A DNA stretch of 64,000 nucleotides, taken from Cladopsammia gracilis (lineage: Eukaryota > Cnidaria > Anthozoa > Scleractinia > Dendrophylliidae). The position numbers and the translations under genes were made by a program. Where the stretch lies: the NCBI GenBank assembly GCA_022457155.1, contig JAJGOT010000503.1, positions 186,001 through 250,000 on the forward strand, in the 5' to 3' direction. This document shows, in pieces, positions 20,584 to 30,689 of the stretch. Under the pieces are notes generated by a model. It saw only the letters and a program-made list of their open reading frames with translations. It was not told where the DNA came from and ran no database searches. How positions within the stretch are numbered: the first letter of the stretch is position 1; each line of letters begins with the position of its first letter.

Positions 20584-21220
20584 GACAAAATTTTTCCCGT
20601 ATGCCGATGGGAAAATACTTCGTAAAATGGATCAGTGCCTACGGTGGGAATTTCACCAGCTAGTGACTGGCCATTATTGGTAAAATGATTATTAAACGCC
20701 TCTGCTGATCTTAGCATCACGCGAGGTTTGGACTTGATTTCCTGAATTTACATTTACTTTTACCAAAATAAGAGCAGTCCCTCTCTTCGAGGCTTATGTG
20801 CTCTGGTCGCGGTCAAGTTCTTACAAGTTCTTGATGTGTCAGCTGACAAACCCCACTCTTAAAAGAGTTAATACTCGAGACACTGGTTGATTTATTTTGA
20901 CGAGATTCAAGTTCATTGCATTTGTTCGCGTCAATTGTCTGTAAAATATTTGCGTTTGGCTTGTTTAATAGAATTGTTGGTTTTATTTCTTGCGTTTTCA
21001 ATTTTTCTCCAAATCAAGGGATGACGCGGCTTTGCAGGGGCCCCAGTGGTGGCGCCGCGAAGCGACGTCTGTTTTCTCAGGCTAACGCGGCTTTCTTTTA
21101 TAGAGACTTTTAGTTTCTTACTCCCATTTGTTTTCAGTTTGTTTTCAATACCGCTCATTAGTGGGTGCTTCCACATTTCATTTGGAGTAGTCATGCATGT
21201 AAAAGTGATCCCAGTTTTTT

Positions 21221-21346
21221 CAATCGAAGATCACGTAGCTGACAGTTATAACGTGTCTTTTTCAATCGAAGATCACGTAGCTGACAGTTATAACGTGTCT
21301 TTTTCAATCGAAGATCACGTAGCTGACAGTTATTACATGTCAAATA
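21221..21346 (+). repeat. Tandem repeat, 42-bp unit, 3 copies
   Basis: CAATCGAAGATCACGTAGCT starts at 21221, 21263 and 21305, so the unit is exactly 42 bp. The first two copies are identical and the third has changes at the end. As 42 is divisible by three, all three units stay open and repeat FSIEDHVADSYNVS within an open frame at 21046-21435. That frame overlaps LINE debris, so a gene is doubtful. Confidence 0.9.
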
Positions 21347-22445
21347 CTCAAAAAAGAAGCCGGATACTTTCAACGGCTCTTATTTGCCATCGTAAAGATG
21401 AGCTCCAACGAGAAATCGATACATTCCTTAATTAATATCACTAGACTTAACTTCAGAACACAAGGCCAGTTTGGACGGAGTACTAACTAAATTGTTCAGC
21501 ACCTCGCCCGTCGAGTTGACTGACGAGCTGCCGAACCAACAAAAATCTCGTAACGTCACGAGGTCCAGTAGCCATAGTCGTGTAAAATTATCAAGTTGAC
21601 CAGTCAGCGCTCTTGTTTTGATTCGGGTCAGATTTACGTCATCAGTATGAAATTTCTCAAAGTAAACCGCAGACGCTCTCTCGCGCGAACTCCCCTAGCG
21701 GCTGGGAGCGACGAGAAACGGTTGTATTCGTCCCGCAGGCTGAGGGTCCAGAGAAGCTCTATTTGATCGTACACGACGCTATTTTCTTTGAATCGTCGCC
21801 GGCTTTTCTCTCGGGACTTCGTGCCTCGCCCGTAGTAATTTGGCCTACATATTTTGTGTAACGCGATAAGTTTAACTTTCAAGACGGCGACGATTCGAAG
21901 AAAATAGCGTCTTGTACGATCAAATAGAACTTCTCTGGGCCCTGTGGTTAAACCGGCTGACAAGCCAGCAAGCGACTAAAATCAGTATATACCTTCCTCG
22001 TTGTATAAGTTACTGATCATAGACCTAGAATTGAACTTCTTTTGGTTTTACGGACGATAGGTCGAGCCACTTTAGAAATACACATGTACAGTCTTTCAAA
22101 GTGAGTTCAAAGTGGCTACAAAGTGGCCCTGTTTTCTGTATAAAATGCTCAGTATGAGGCGCGTTGACTCAAAAGGTAAATGTATTTTCATCCCGTATGC
22201 ATGCACTTCTAAACAAATTGTTCATATTACAGAGTACAATGAACCGCCATGTTAAAAATCAAAAGATAAAGAACAGGGCCCGCGGGTTGTTCGAAAGCCG
22301 GTTGTTAACGGTAACCCAGGATTAAAACTCAACCGAGGATTTAATTTATTTTGGTAGAAGTGTTTTTAAAAGCTTATTGTAAGTTACATGCGAAGACAAA
22401 CTTTGGAAAAACATCAATTGATTTATTATTTAATCAAAATTGATG
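21347..22445. other. Gene-free stretch with one foldback element
   Basis: Contains the inverted repeat at 21743-21942. No gene is supported. A possible SINE or LINE remnant cannot be excluded near 22080-22250. Confidence 0.5.
21743..21942. mobile_element. 200-bp inverted-repeat element
   Basis: CAGAGAAGCTCTATTTGATC and ACGACGCTATTTTCTTTGAATCG at the left are mirrored at the right (CGATTCGAAGAAAATAGCGT, GATCAAATAGAACTTCTCTG). Arms are about 58 bp around a 70-bp centre. It has the form of a MITE. Confidence 0.75.
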
Positions 22446-22475
22446 CAACAACAACAACAACAACAACAACAGTTT
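22446..22475 (+). repeat. (CAA)n microsatellite
   Basis: About ten CAA units. On the minus strand this is a TTG repeat at the 3' end of the LINE fragment that follows, so it is probably that LINE's tail. Confidence 0.85.
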
Positions 22476-22922
22476 ATTTGCATTCCCAATTACAAATGGT
22501 ATTGCATATAAAAACAAAAACAAACAAACAAAAAAAAAGTATAAAATTAAAGTAGCAAAATCGGTTAATTTACAATGCTTGTAACTACAGTAATGGTTCA
22601 TTTCTTAATGAAAAACTGAGCTTCGTAAATGAAGTGACCTAATCTTTTACAAATGAAAGCATCGGTGCTATTAAAGAGAAAAACAATTTTGTTATTAGCA
22701 TTTAAATAATCGAATTCGGGATATTTGCTAATGATATCTTCCACCAGAGAATTTCTAATTGTGTCATATTTATCGCAAAATAAGATGAAGTGTGCTTCGT
22801 GCTTCGTGCTTCGTTTTCAACTTCATTTGAGCTGCAGTATTGACAGATTCTCAGATGCTCAGGGAGTTTAGGGATGGAATGTCTTCCAGTTTCAATTCTT
22901 AGGTTATGATTACCTGCCCTAA

Positions 22923-23042
22923 GGCCCAGTTCAAACGTCGAACTTCACATGTGCCGAATCTAATGCAAATGAGCAAAATCTATTGTTCTTGCTCATTTGC
23001 ATTAGATTCGGCACATTTGAAGTTCGACGTTTGAACTGGGCC
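22923..23042. mobile_element. Palindromic MITE, family A, copy 3 (inside a LINE)
   Basis: The same 120-bp hairpin, with the asymmetric centre in the opposite orientation to copies 1 and 2. It is flanked by TAA on both sides. Taking out the element and one TAA joins the LINE coding frame across the site, which shows directly that the unit is mobile and that its target duplication is the 3-bp TAA. Confidence 0.95.
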
Positions 23043-23528
23043 TAAGTTTTGCTACTGCCCGCCGATGTTTCTGGTTTGTAATGAGTTCTAGTGAGTTAGA
23101 GGTAATTACATCTGTTTTGAATGACTTGAATATAGAGTAAAATGCAAGTTTCTTGTTACATTTGATCATCTCATATTGATGAATTTTTAAGTCATGTTTA
23201 AAGTTTTCAATTACTTTGGATCGGTACTGTTTAGTTCTTAGTTCATCCCCGTTAGCATCAATCATAGCTTGGAAGTCGGAGTGAAAACTATTACTATATT
23301 GTTTCAGCATATCATACATTGTAAGCATAAAGGATTTTTTTCCAGAGTCTGCCAATTGGGTTGATATTTGAAGGCATTGTCCAGCAACGCTTGAGCTCGG
23401 AAGCTTTAGTACCGCGCTTTGAACAACACTGCCCTAGTTTCCTCTCGTTTGAGCAAAAGATCAAGTACTTCCTGATCATTTTGTAACCCCGGAATAATCG
23501 ACTGACTGATTCAACCAGGAAGTAACAT

Positions 23529-23645
23529 TTGCTAAACGTGAAGAGCAGTTTAATAAACACTATTTTAAGCTCTGTTTCATTATACCCAATTTTCATCGTC
23601 GACGGCAGTAAGCAACGTCTTGCGCCTTTCAATAACATGCGGAAT
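23529..23645 (+). pseudogene. Decayed 5' end of a third GPCR copy
   Basis: ATTTTAAGCTCTGTTTCA followed by CGTCGACGGCAGTAAGCAACGTCTT closely matches the sequence just upstream of and including the starts of both GPCR genes (TTTTAAGCTCTATTTCAG..., GTCGACTGCAGTA, GCGATGTCTTT). Here the ATG is ACG and similarity stops within about 15 codons. It is a remnant of a duplicated 5' region. Confidence 0.6.
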
Positions 23646-23885
23646 TTGAAATTCAAATTTCCACCAACAGTTGCGTTTTACACTGCCGTCAATCATCTTA
23701 GCTTACCTCTCAGTAAACAGATCTTCACTTCAATGAGGTGAAAAGGTCACGTCAGTGCATTATGATTGGTAGATTTCGATCCGTTTTGTTTGTTTCTTTT
23801 TTACATGGTCCGTTGGCTTTCGTATTAATTATGATTGACGGCAGGGAATAACGCAACTGTTGGTGGAGATTTGAATTTCAAAACC
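23645..23885. repeat. Foldback between GPCR remnant and GPCR 2
   Basis: GAAATTCAAATTTCCACCAACAGTTGCG at the left is mirrored by CGCAACTGTTGGTGGAGATTTGAATTTC at the right, and ACTGCCGTCAATCAT by ATGATTGACGGCAG. Arms are about 55 bp. Confidence 0.75.
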
Positions 23886-24049
23886 CCCCTAGTAGCTTTC
23901 GAAAGTATAACCACGCATGAGCAATATAAATAATGCGGACGTGACAGGAAGTAGCACGACTGGCAGAAAAGAAATTCGAAGCAGTTCGGCATATTAAATA
24001 TTTTAAGCTCTATTTCAGTACACGTTTCTTATAGTCGACTGCAGTAGCG

Positions 24050-25036
24050 ATGTCTTTGTTCGGTGAATATCCTTGCAACGATGTGCCCTTTCCACCGAGT
24101 TATATTTCTGTTACGACGGCGACAGTGTCTGTCGCGATGTCCTTGATTACCATAACAGGGAACATTCTCGTTGTGTTGGCCATCTTCATCGACCCAAACA
24201 AGGATCTCAAATCGCCGTTCAACTACTTCGTGGCCAACTTAGCCATCGCTGATCTTGTGGTGGGATTCGTGGTCGATCCATTGGCGGTAGCTTTTCACGT
24301 GAGCGAAGCAGTAGCGAAAAAATACCCAACCGATCTTGTTTATATCCACATTCCTTACTTTGTTTCGTGCACAGCTTCAGTACTCAGTCTGGCAGCTTTG
24401 ACGATGGATCGATTTTGGGCGATAACGTCTCCACTGTCCTACAGAACAAAACTGAATCCCAAGCGGGCTGGTTTTGTGGCTGCAGGCATCTGGGTCTTCT
24501 CGCTTAGCTTTCCTTGGATATACGTTGTGACTGGGTACCTAACGTACTCGTTTGTCTTCGTTCACACAGTCGTTGTCGCGACATTTCTGGTTATGTTACT
24601 GACTTATTTGAAGATATTTCGCGTGTTTAAGAATCAAGTTAAAGAGTGGGATTCGTTGGACCCAACTTCTTCTGACAACCAAGCCAAGAGGCAAGCTGTA
24701 CGATGGGAACAGAAAGTTACCAAAACCTTCATGATTATGCTAGCCTTATTTTTGGCATGCTATCTTCCTTCGTGTATTTGTATCTACATCATCAATCTTT
24801 GCACAACATGCAGCTGTAACTTGATTCATTGGTCGAGAGATCTTCCCTTTATTTTTGTTTTGGCCAATTCAGGAGTAAACCCATTTGTTTACGCGTGGCG
24901 ATTTGAGAATTTCAGGAAAGCTTTTGTCAAGCTCTTCACCCGTACAAAGTGTTGTGGCCACTTGAGATCTGTAACACTTGATTTCGACAACTTGGCTATG
25001 GAAAGTAGACAAAGTACAACAAGTAATTCAAAATAG
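24050..25036 (+). CDS. Class A GPCR, melanocortin/adenosine-receptor-like (paralogue 2)
   Basis: A 328-aa single-exon paralogue of the gene at 16139, with most residues identical. The same hallmarks are present: GN in TM1, NLAIADLVVGFVVDP in TM2, no Cys at the top of TM3, DRFWAITSP, a very short loop 2, CYLP in TM6, loop-3 cysteines (LCTTCSCN) and NPFVYAWRFENFRKA. It differs in having no N-glycosylation sequon at residue 11 and in keeping the full C-tail (SVTLDFDNLAMESRQSTTS), which is rich in Ser/Thr and could be a GRK or arrestin site. About 150 bp of 5' sequence is also shared with paralogue 1, so the duplication unit included the promoter-proximal region. The ligand is unknown. Confidence 0.95.
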   Translation: MSLFGEYPCNDVPFPPSYISVTTATVSVAMSLITITGNILVVLAIFIDPNKDLKSPFNYFVANLAIADLVVGFVVDPLAVAFHVSEAVAKKYPTDLVYIHIPYFVSCTASVLSLAALTMDRFWAITSPLSYRTKLNPKRAGFVAAGIWVFSLSFPWIYVVTGYLTYSFVFVHTVVVATFLVMLLTYLKIFRVFKNQVKEWDSLDPTSSDNQAKRQAVRWEQKVTKTFMIMLALFLACYLPSCICIYIINLCTTCSCNLIHWSRDLPFIFVLANSGVNPFVYAWRFENFRKAFVKLFTRTKCCGHLRSVTLDFDNLAMESRQSTTSNSK

Positions 25037-25867
25037 CAACTTAATTCTGTAACTAGACCAGGCTACCAATCAGATACGAGATGAGAAGTTAACTACAAAT
25101 CAAAAGAATACGACTGATACGAGGAGACAACGCGTGTTTTGACAGGAAAAAAGCCAATAATGGTTTCAATTGATCCCTATATTGGGGTAGAATTCTATGA
25201 TGAAATACAGACACTCCTGTTTTTTTTTTTTTTTTTACTCCAGGGGTATCTTCTTGGAGCGTCTTTCATTTGTAAACAGCAGTTTCAAGAATTTGACATG
25301 TAACGGGCTATTAACATATACCAGAAGCTTATCACATATGTTACGAGCTTCTGTATACAGCAATTTCGATTAACCTTGTCGGATGAAAAAGGCGAAAAGT
25401 CAAGACCGCAAGGTAGTATGGGATTTTTATGCAATGGCTATTAACCCTAACCCATACTACCTTGCAGTCTTGGCTTTAAGCTTTCATCCGACAACGTTAA
25501 TTGAAATAGCTGTATACTAATTTGTCTAATAAAGAAAATATTATCTCTCATATCTACAAGTATTTGAGACCTTAGGAAAGATTGCGTGACGAGCCCAAAT
25601 AACGTAAACTATGGATTCTAGTCGTTCTAGGGATGTTACTTTTCCTTTTTACTGCATTTTCTAAATGCCTTATTTAACTTTATAGTAAGCCATTTATTAT
25701 TTAAGCTTATAATTTAAGTTCATTGAAGGTTTCATAGTTGTTGCTATTTTTAAAATAAATAAATTGTAGGCCGGAATGGACCAGGAAAAGGTACTTTTCT
25801 ATTAAAGTGCCTATTAAATGAAATTTTCGACCCATTTTTTATACTAAAAAATTGAAGTCCATGTTCC
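25037..25867. other. Intergenic stretch with foldback
   Basis: After the GPCR 3' end there is a T run (about 25221-25238) and the inverted repeat at 25345-25520. Nothing else is recognised. Confidence 0.5.
25345..25520. mobile_element. ~175-bp foldback MITE
   Basis: TGTATACAGCAATTTCGATTAAC, GTCGGATGAAA and CCGCAAGGTAGTATGG at the left are mirrored by CCATACTACCTTGC, TTTCATCCGAC and GTTAATTGAAATAGCTGTATAC at the right. Confidence 0.8.
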
Positions 25868-26430
25868 ACTGATTGATAATTTTTCAATTTAAGTTATGGT
25901 CAAGCAAAGAAAAGTATTTTTTTTGGACGTCCGAAGTTGGTGAAAAATGAACTTTTTGTGTCCTGGAGCCTGGAACTGGTATAAAAAGAAACATAGAATG
26001 CACGATCACTGCAACAAACCATTGAGAATGGCTGGATCTGGGTTTCCAAACCTAGATCAGTAATACTCGGAAGTGAAACAAAAGAAACGGCAAACTGGTC
26101 CTTACGGCAGAAAAACAGAAGCAGAAGCAAATAATATGGTGACGTCATCAGTTGTCCAAAACTGCGGTGTTGCTTTTAGACACTTCAGTATTTCTCGTAA
26201 ACAAACCACTTTTTAGCTATATTTTTGCAGTTTTGCTCAGTTGGAAATGTCCTCCGACGATGAATTTTGACTACCATGTTGGCTACACAACTGTTGATGC
26301 CACAAGTCCTAATTTGCATATTTTGGCCGCGCGCTGGTTGTCCCATAGTTTGGCTCAAACAGGCCAACTTTGTGGTAAGAAAACAAAAAAATAGATTGCA
26401 CACTTGACCATAACTTAAATTGGAAAATTA
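25868..26430. mobile_element. TIR element, ~560 bp
   Basis: TTTTTCAATTTAAGTTATGGTCAAG at about 25878 is mirrored by CTTGACCATAACTTAAATTGGAAAA at about 26405. The inside contains AACGGCAAACTGGTCCTTACGGCAGAAAAACAGAAGCAGAAGC-type sequence whose reverse complement recurs near 35328-35380. No transposase is present. Confidence 0.6.
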
Positions 26431-27263
26431 TGAACTGCACTTTTATTGATTTGTATATATTCATGTTGTATTACACCTGATATCTTTGAGTTGAAATAAC
26501 GTATTAATAAAGTTGCCATAAACTGCTCGAGTTTCTGTGGCGTAGCACATCACAAGAAAACTCCAGATGTTTTATTTTTGGTTTTCTGTGCAAGTTAGGA
26601 AGTCCAGAGTCTCCCCTAGATAAATAAAATATTCTATGATCTGATAGATCAACATCCTGCTCCTGATATTCGAGTCTGAGGATCGATTTTTAATGACCAC
26701 TTTTCAGATGTCAGATCTCTAATCAACGCACACGAATGCTGACCTTTTTGTCGATGCCTGCAATACCTAAGTTGGCTGGCCTGGCGCTCTTGATCTAGTG
26801 CAACCGTAAATCTAAAATTTTACACGTTTAGACTCACCTGAAATCTATCACAAAAATCAGGATGTCAAGACGTCCGTACCGACACACCGCTGGGAGATAT
26901 TTCAATATTACCATAAAACTGGCCAAGTTACCGATCCCTTACATCCGCGTTCTCTTGATAGAAACAATGCCAATCTCGTTTCCAGGCCTAAGCGCGCTTT
27001 CAGAGCAGAGAAAGTTCTCATACAAGGCCTTTTTGTAATGCTCGATGCCTTTTCTGCTCCAGTTTGTATGGATAAGGACGAAAGTAGGCTATCGTTATCA
27101 TATAAAATTTGGGTCTAGATAATGCGCTTATTAGACCTAAGCTGGATTCACGCTTATAATTTAATTTTTCGTGGGTTTACTGGATCAACGTAGTGGTGTG
27201 GCAGTGTAGTGGTGAAAGGGGGATGTTGGCATGCAAGAAGTTCCGGGTTCGATTCTAGATACA

Positions 27264-27630
27264 GTCAACTCTCTCTTCATTAAGCGACCACCCACGGTGC
27301 AGGAAAAAGTGGTCGCTTAAGGGAGGTGGTCGCTTAAGGGAGGTGGGTCGCTTCGAGAGAAAAATTTAAGACAAACAGTATTTGACTGAGAAACAAAACG
27401 GTTATTCAGGGTTTTCGTTTGAGGCCGGAGGTCGGACGTTTCGTCCGGTCGTTTTCCATTCCACGTCCGGTACTTTGATACCAAAGTACCAAAGCACCAT
27501 TCCACGTCCGGTGCTTTCAGAAATATGTCCGCTACTTTACAAAAACTGTTCAGAAAACCCTGGTTATTTACAAAGTGGTCGCTTACTGGAAGCGGTCGCT
27601 TAAGAGAGTGGTCGTTAAGAGAGAGTTGTA
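27264..27630. mobile_element. Inverted-repeat element with GTGGTCGCTTAAG repeats
   Basis: AACTCTCTCTTCATTAAGCGACCAC at the left is mirrored by GTGGTCGTTAAGAGAGAGTT at the right. Inside, GTGGTCGCTTAAGGGAGG occurs twice in tandem and related units recur near 27570-27610. It is non-coding. Confidence 0.75.
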
Positions 27631-27694
27631 TTTTTCTTTTTCTGGTAGAAAAAGTTTTCGATGACTGGTAACATTACCGTTGATTGAGTAAGCG

Positions 27695-27840
27695 AACGAA
27701 AAATGACAAAAAGCTTCCAAGCCGCATTTTAACCTGTTTTTAATTTTTAGCTCTCTCTTGCTTTAAAGTGTCGCACTTATTTTAAGTAAAAGAGAACTAA
27801 AAATTAAAAAAAAAAACGGGCTAAAATGCGGCTTAGAGGC
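27695..27840. mobile_element. ~145-bp foldback MITE
   Basis: AAGCCGCATTTTAACCTGTTTTTAATTTTTAG at the left is mirrored by CTAAAAATTAAAAAAAAAAACGGGCTAAAATGCGGCTT at the right. Confidence 0.75.
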
Positions 27841-27975
27841 TCCATGGCAGTCAAGAAACAACACAAGGACAACATTTTATGTGGTATGTAAAGTTTAATG
27901 GCTGTTAAAAGTTATTTTTCGTTTCGTTCGTTCCATACAAATCCTTATATTTTGCGATCAAGTGGTCAGTTCGTG

Positions 27976-28022
27976 AGCCTGATCTCCCCTGTGCAGGCCG
28001 CCTGATCTCCCCTGTGCAGGCC
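27976..28022 (+). repeat. 23-bp direct duplication
   Basis: GCCTGATCTCCCCTGTGCAG occurs twice head to tail with a short GGCC link. Confidence 0.9.
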
Positions 28023-29020
28023 ACAGCACTGTCAGCATGTTCTTCGCCTGTGGAGTTTTGTCTTGTCAATGGACAAAACACGAAAGTAGAGAAAGAAATT
28101 TCAACGCGTTAGCGTCCACCGAAAACTCCTTAAGGAAATTTCAAATATTCCTCGGTTGATTTCATCAAATAATCATTTTTCGAGCTTGTATAAGGAGAGA
28201 TTGTGAAGTGGAAACTGAGGCGTTAACAAAATCTCCGCGTTATTCTTTTTGTTGCACATTTTCAAATGATAACTTGTTTATTAACAGCTTAAGTAAAATC
28301 CCACTTGATCTTCATGTCGAAACTAACTCCCGCAATGAACAACCTATCATGACCTCAGGGCTTAGTTTAGGCTCCATAACAACAAAATCAATTGAAACGA
28401 ACAAACCAACATCTCTAATTGCTGGTTCAATTTAATAACATTAAAATAAGACCTTATTACAGTTCATTAATTTAACAACCGAGTGAATGTAATCTTTTGA
28501 CCTAGACCTTCTAGCTTTTTACAAGTACTTTATACATTCACATGCACATCGTTGACTTTCAGTGTTATAAATACTAGATGGTATAAATAAACAATTAAGT
28601 ACCCTTTAAAACAAACACGCAGGAGACCAGTGCACAATTCAGAGAGGTTACCATAGAAACCACAAGACTGCACAACCCTTTATTAGTTGAACTCCTCCCC
28701 AAGGGGTTTATAGATACATGTAAAGGCTTTGTTGTCATTACAAAACGTACCGGCAAAATGCAAATCAATAAAAAGTTATAGTAAAACAGCTGTTATTAAG
28801 GGACTTAAGCTTTTGTATTCGGTATCTTTCTTATGTCGCCGCTTGGCCGACAAGATACTGCTTTAATTACATTTGAATGATTACTTAACTCGGCATGGAT
28901 CAGTCCGCGGTTTGTACAGTTCAGAACCCGTGCAAAATGTAAATATTTGAATTGGTGAAGTGGACATCAAAAACGATCAGTTATCAATATGAACAGTGTG
29001 ATCAACAAAGATTCGTAGTG

Positions 29021-30394
29021 ATGGCTGTGGGCGAAGGAAGAACGTCTTCTGCGCCACATGGAATTCGATGGTTTTCTGCCCAGGTCAACAAGAACTTTGC
29101 AAGAAAACAAAAGAAGGTCAAAACAGACAAGAAATTATCGGATTTAAAAGCTTTTTCCAAGCTTGGGGATAAAAAAGGTGAAACTAAATCTACGCAATCC
29201 TTTTTCGCTGATTATGAAAAACTTCAATGCTCTCGATTCACGGTTCGTTCAGCTGTAGAAAAACCTCCACGGATTCTAACAAGGTCATCAAACACAAGCG
29301 TACTGGACTCGAGACTTTCAACTAAGAAAAGCGATAATTTAGATTACACTTATGTTTTTGTCGAAGAAACCGAACTGGAAAAATCGACGAGAGAACGTTT
29401 AATACGCGAGGTAAAGCAACAGAACTGGATAGAAAACGAAAAGAAAGCTCAGCGCGGAAGCCCGATATCACAAAGGCACCTGACACATGACGATGGCAAG
29501 AACTTTCGAAGTAAATCTTTAATGAGTTTCACTCCTGGATCACAATACTCTAATCGCTTAGCGCATATGGATAAAGACGAGTTTTCTAAACAGTTCTGCG
29601 ATGTTCTTGGCCCAAATTTGTGTACTGATTGCACCAGAACGCAAATGCAACAATTCGTTATCGATGAGCACACCCGAAACTTCCCGGACATCTGCGTTTC
29701 ACCGTATGTTTTATGCGTACCGCAAGAGACCGAAAGAGACGTAAAAACGCCGTTCACGGTGTACAGAGAGTGTGACCCGCTCCAACGAAGAAGACCTTCA
29801 ACGGTTTTACCAACACCCAGCATAACAGGTTTGAAGACACGTCCGAACAGTCGGTGCAGTGACGAGAAAGCGCGCTTATACGCTTCAACGTACGGTGATC
29901 GTTTCCCGAGAGATGGTTCGCGCTTGGAGACGCCAGTTCGGATGGAAACGCCGTTCTCATCGCGGTCTTGTTCACGGAAATCTAGTATATCAAGGTATTT
30001 GATGGAATCAAAAAACGAAGCTTCGCGCGAGATAGAAGCCGGTTCAGACGAAGAAGCTAAAAGGTCGCTTTCTTCAAGCTCAAGGCGAGTTAAGATCTCT
30101 ACGCTACTTCAGAGTTCTAAGCCTGAAAACAAACACCAGAAAAAATATTCTTGTGACAGACCAGATCCCAACTGTTTCAGTAAAACAAAAACGGGATCTC
30201 GTTCTACAACAAGGAGTTCACGTAGCAAGACTCCTACCATTTCAAGAACTGGAAAACTTAGCGAACTATCTTATTGGAAGTTCTTGATCCCTGAGCCACC
30301 GATGATGGAAGTTGGGCGAATGAATGTAAGCATTTACACCCCCAAACAGCTTCCAGGAATTAAGATTTTTGATGAAGCACTTTTTGATATTTAG
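29021..30394 (+). CDS. Uncharacterised basic Ser/Arg-rich protein, single exon
   Basis: A 457-codon uninterrupted frame from the ATG at 29021 (MAVGEGRTSSAPHG) to TAG; the frame is open 23 codons further upstream but without an ATG. The protein is rich in Lys, Arg, Ser and Thr and looks mostly disordered. It contains KQKKVKTDKKLSDLKAFSKL near the start, a central folded-looking part with several Cys and aromatic residues (QFCDVLGPNLCTDCTRTQMQ, NFPDICVSPYVLCVP), an RS/SR-rich third quarter, and a hydrophobic, Pro-rich C-terminus (YWKFLIPEPPMMEVGRMNV). No signal peptide or TM segment is seen. I do not recognise the family. An AATAAA-like signal lies near 30539, so a normal 3' end is plausible. 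Length and steady composition argue for a real gene; the lack of introns could also mean a retrocopy. Confidence 0.75.
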   Translation: MAVGEGRTSSAPHGIRWFSAQVNKNFARKQKKVKTDKKLSDLKAFSKLGDKKGETKSTQSFFADYEKLQCSRFTVRSAVEKPPRILTRSSNTSVLDSRLSTKKSDNLDYTYVFVEETELEKSTRERLIREVKQQNWIENEKKAQRGSPISQRHLTHDDGKNFRSKSLMSFTPGSQYSNRLAHMDKDEFSKQFCDVLGPNLCTDCTRTQMQQFVIDEHTRNFPDICVSPYVLCVPQETERDVKTPFTVYRECDPLQRRRPSTVLPTPSITGLKTRPNSRCSDEKARLYASTYGDRFPRDGSRLETPVRMETPFSSRSCSRKSSISRYLMESKNEASREIEAGSDEEAKRSLSSSSRRVKISTLLQSSKPENKHQKKYSCDRPDPNCFSKTKTGSRSTTRSSRSKTPTISRTGKLSELSYWKFLIPEPPMMEVGRMNVSIYTPKQLPGIKIFDEALFDI

Positions 30395-30689
30395 ATGGAA
30401 AGTTTCATTTACTTTTCAAAGCATTTTCCGATCATTTTATTTAGGTTGCGTATATGACTCCAAATTTCAAATGAAAGTGCGCACCTTAGAAAATCCTATG
30501 GACAATCTGCTTTATATATACCGTTTTCCCTTAAATTTAATAAATATACATAAATCGAATTATAAAAAAATATTAATTATACTTATTACAATATCCTCAA
30601 ATGTGATTAGTTCATAAACCTCTGTATTTTCCTCTAATTTACTTGCAAGGTTGTAATCGGACAGTTTTATGAGCCAATCACATTTAAAG

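Larger units (their letters stand above)
18270..21190 (-). pseudogene. Degenerate CR1/Jockey-type LINE ORF2
   Basis: Pieces of one reverse transcriptase ORF appear in the right order on the minus strand: RNKTNNSIKQAKRKYF (before the RT, ~20960-21000), AEAFNNHFTNNGQSLAGEIP (~20640-20705), KLVKGIDGGKATVPVDKIP (~19930-19985), a WKLxPIFKxGxxSxxxNYRPV-like block (~19740-19830), AVAKIFEKIIHDQFSNYL (~19385-19440) with HHPLSSCQSGFRS, then FNISKTKFMINS (~18870), GIIEPHFDYCSVV (~18720) and a C-terminal GDFLWNNLP (~18370). The intervals carry frameshifts, stops and insertions of other repeats (19452-19730 and about 20000-20540). The 3' end has short TTTACATTTACATT-type repeats near 18270-18295, typical of CR1/L2 tails. 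No intact domain remains. Confidence 0.8.
22446..23355 (-). pseudogene. LINE 3' end (second LINE), split by a MITE
   Basis: The minus-strand frame reads FHSDFQAMIDANGD, KHRRAVAKLR, then after the MITE NHNLRIETGRHSIPKLPEHL, RICQYCSS and a C-terminal FICKRLGHFIYEAQFFIKK ending near 22607. The His/Cys-containing C-terminal domain after the RT is typical of one group of cnidarian LINEs. The reading frame is broken by two extra CGAAGCA units near 22800-22820. The copy is 5' truncated at about 23350, as usual for LINEs. Confidence 0.75.
26431..29020. other. Intergenic stretch with repeats
   Basis: No gene is recognised before the orphan gene at 29021. Repeats at 27264-27630, 27695-27840 and 27976-28022 are listed separately. 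The segments 26450-27260 and 28030-28950 show nothing I can name. TATAAATA-type strings at 28565-28590 are too far upstream of 29021 to call as its promoter. Confidence 0.45.
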
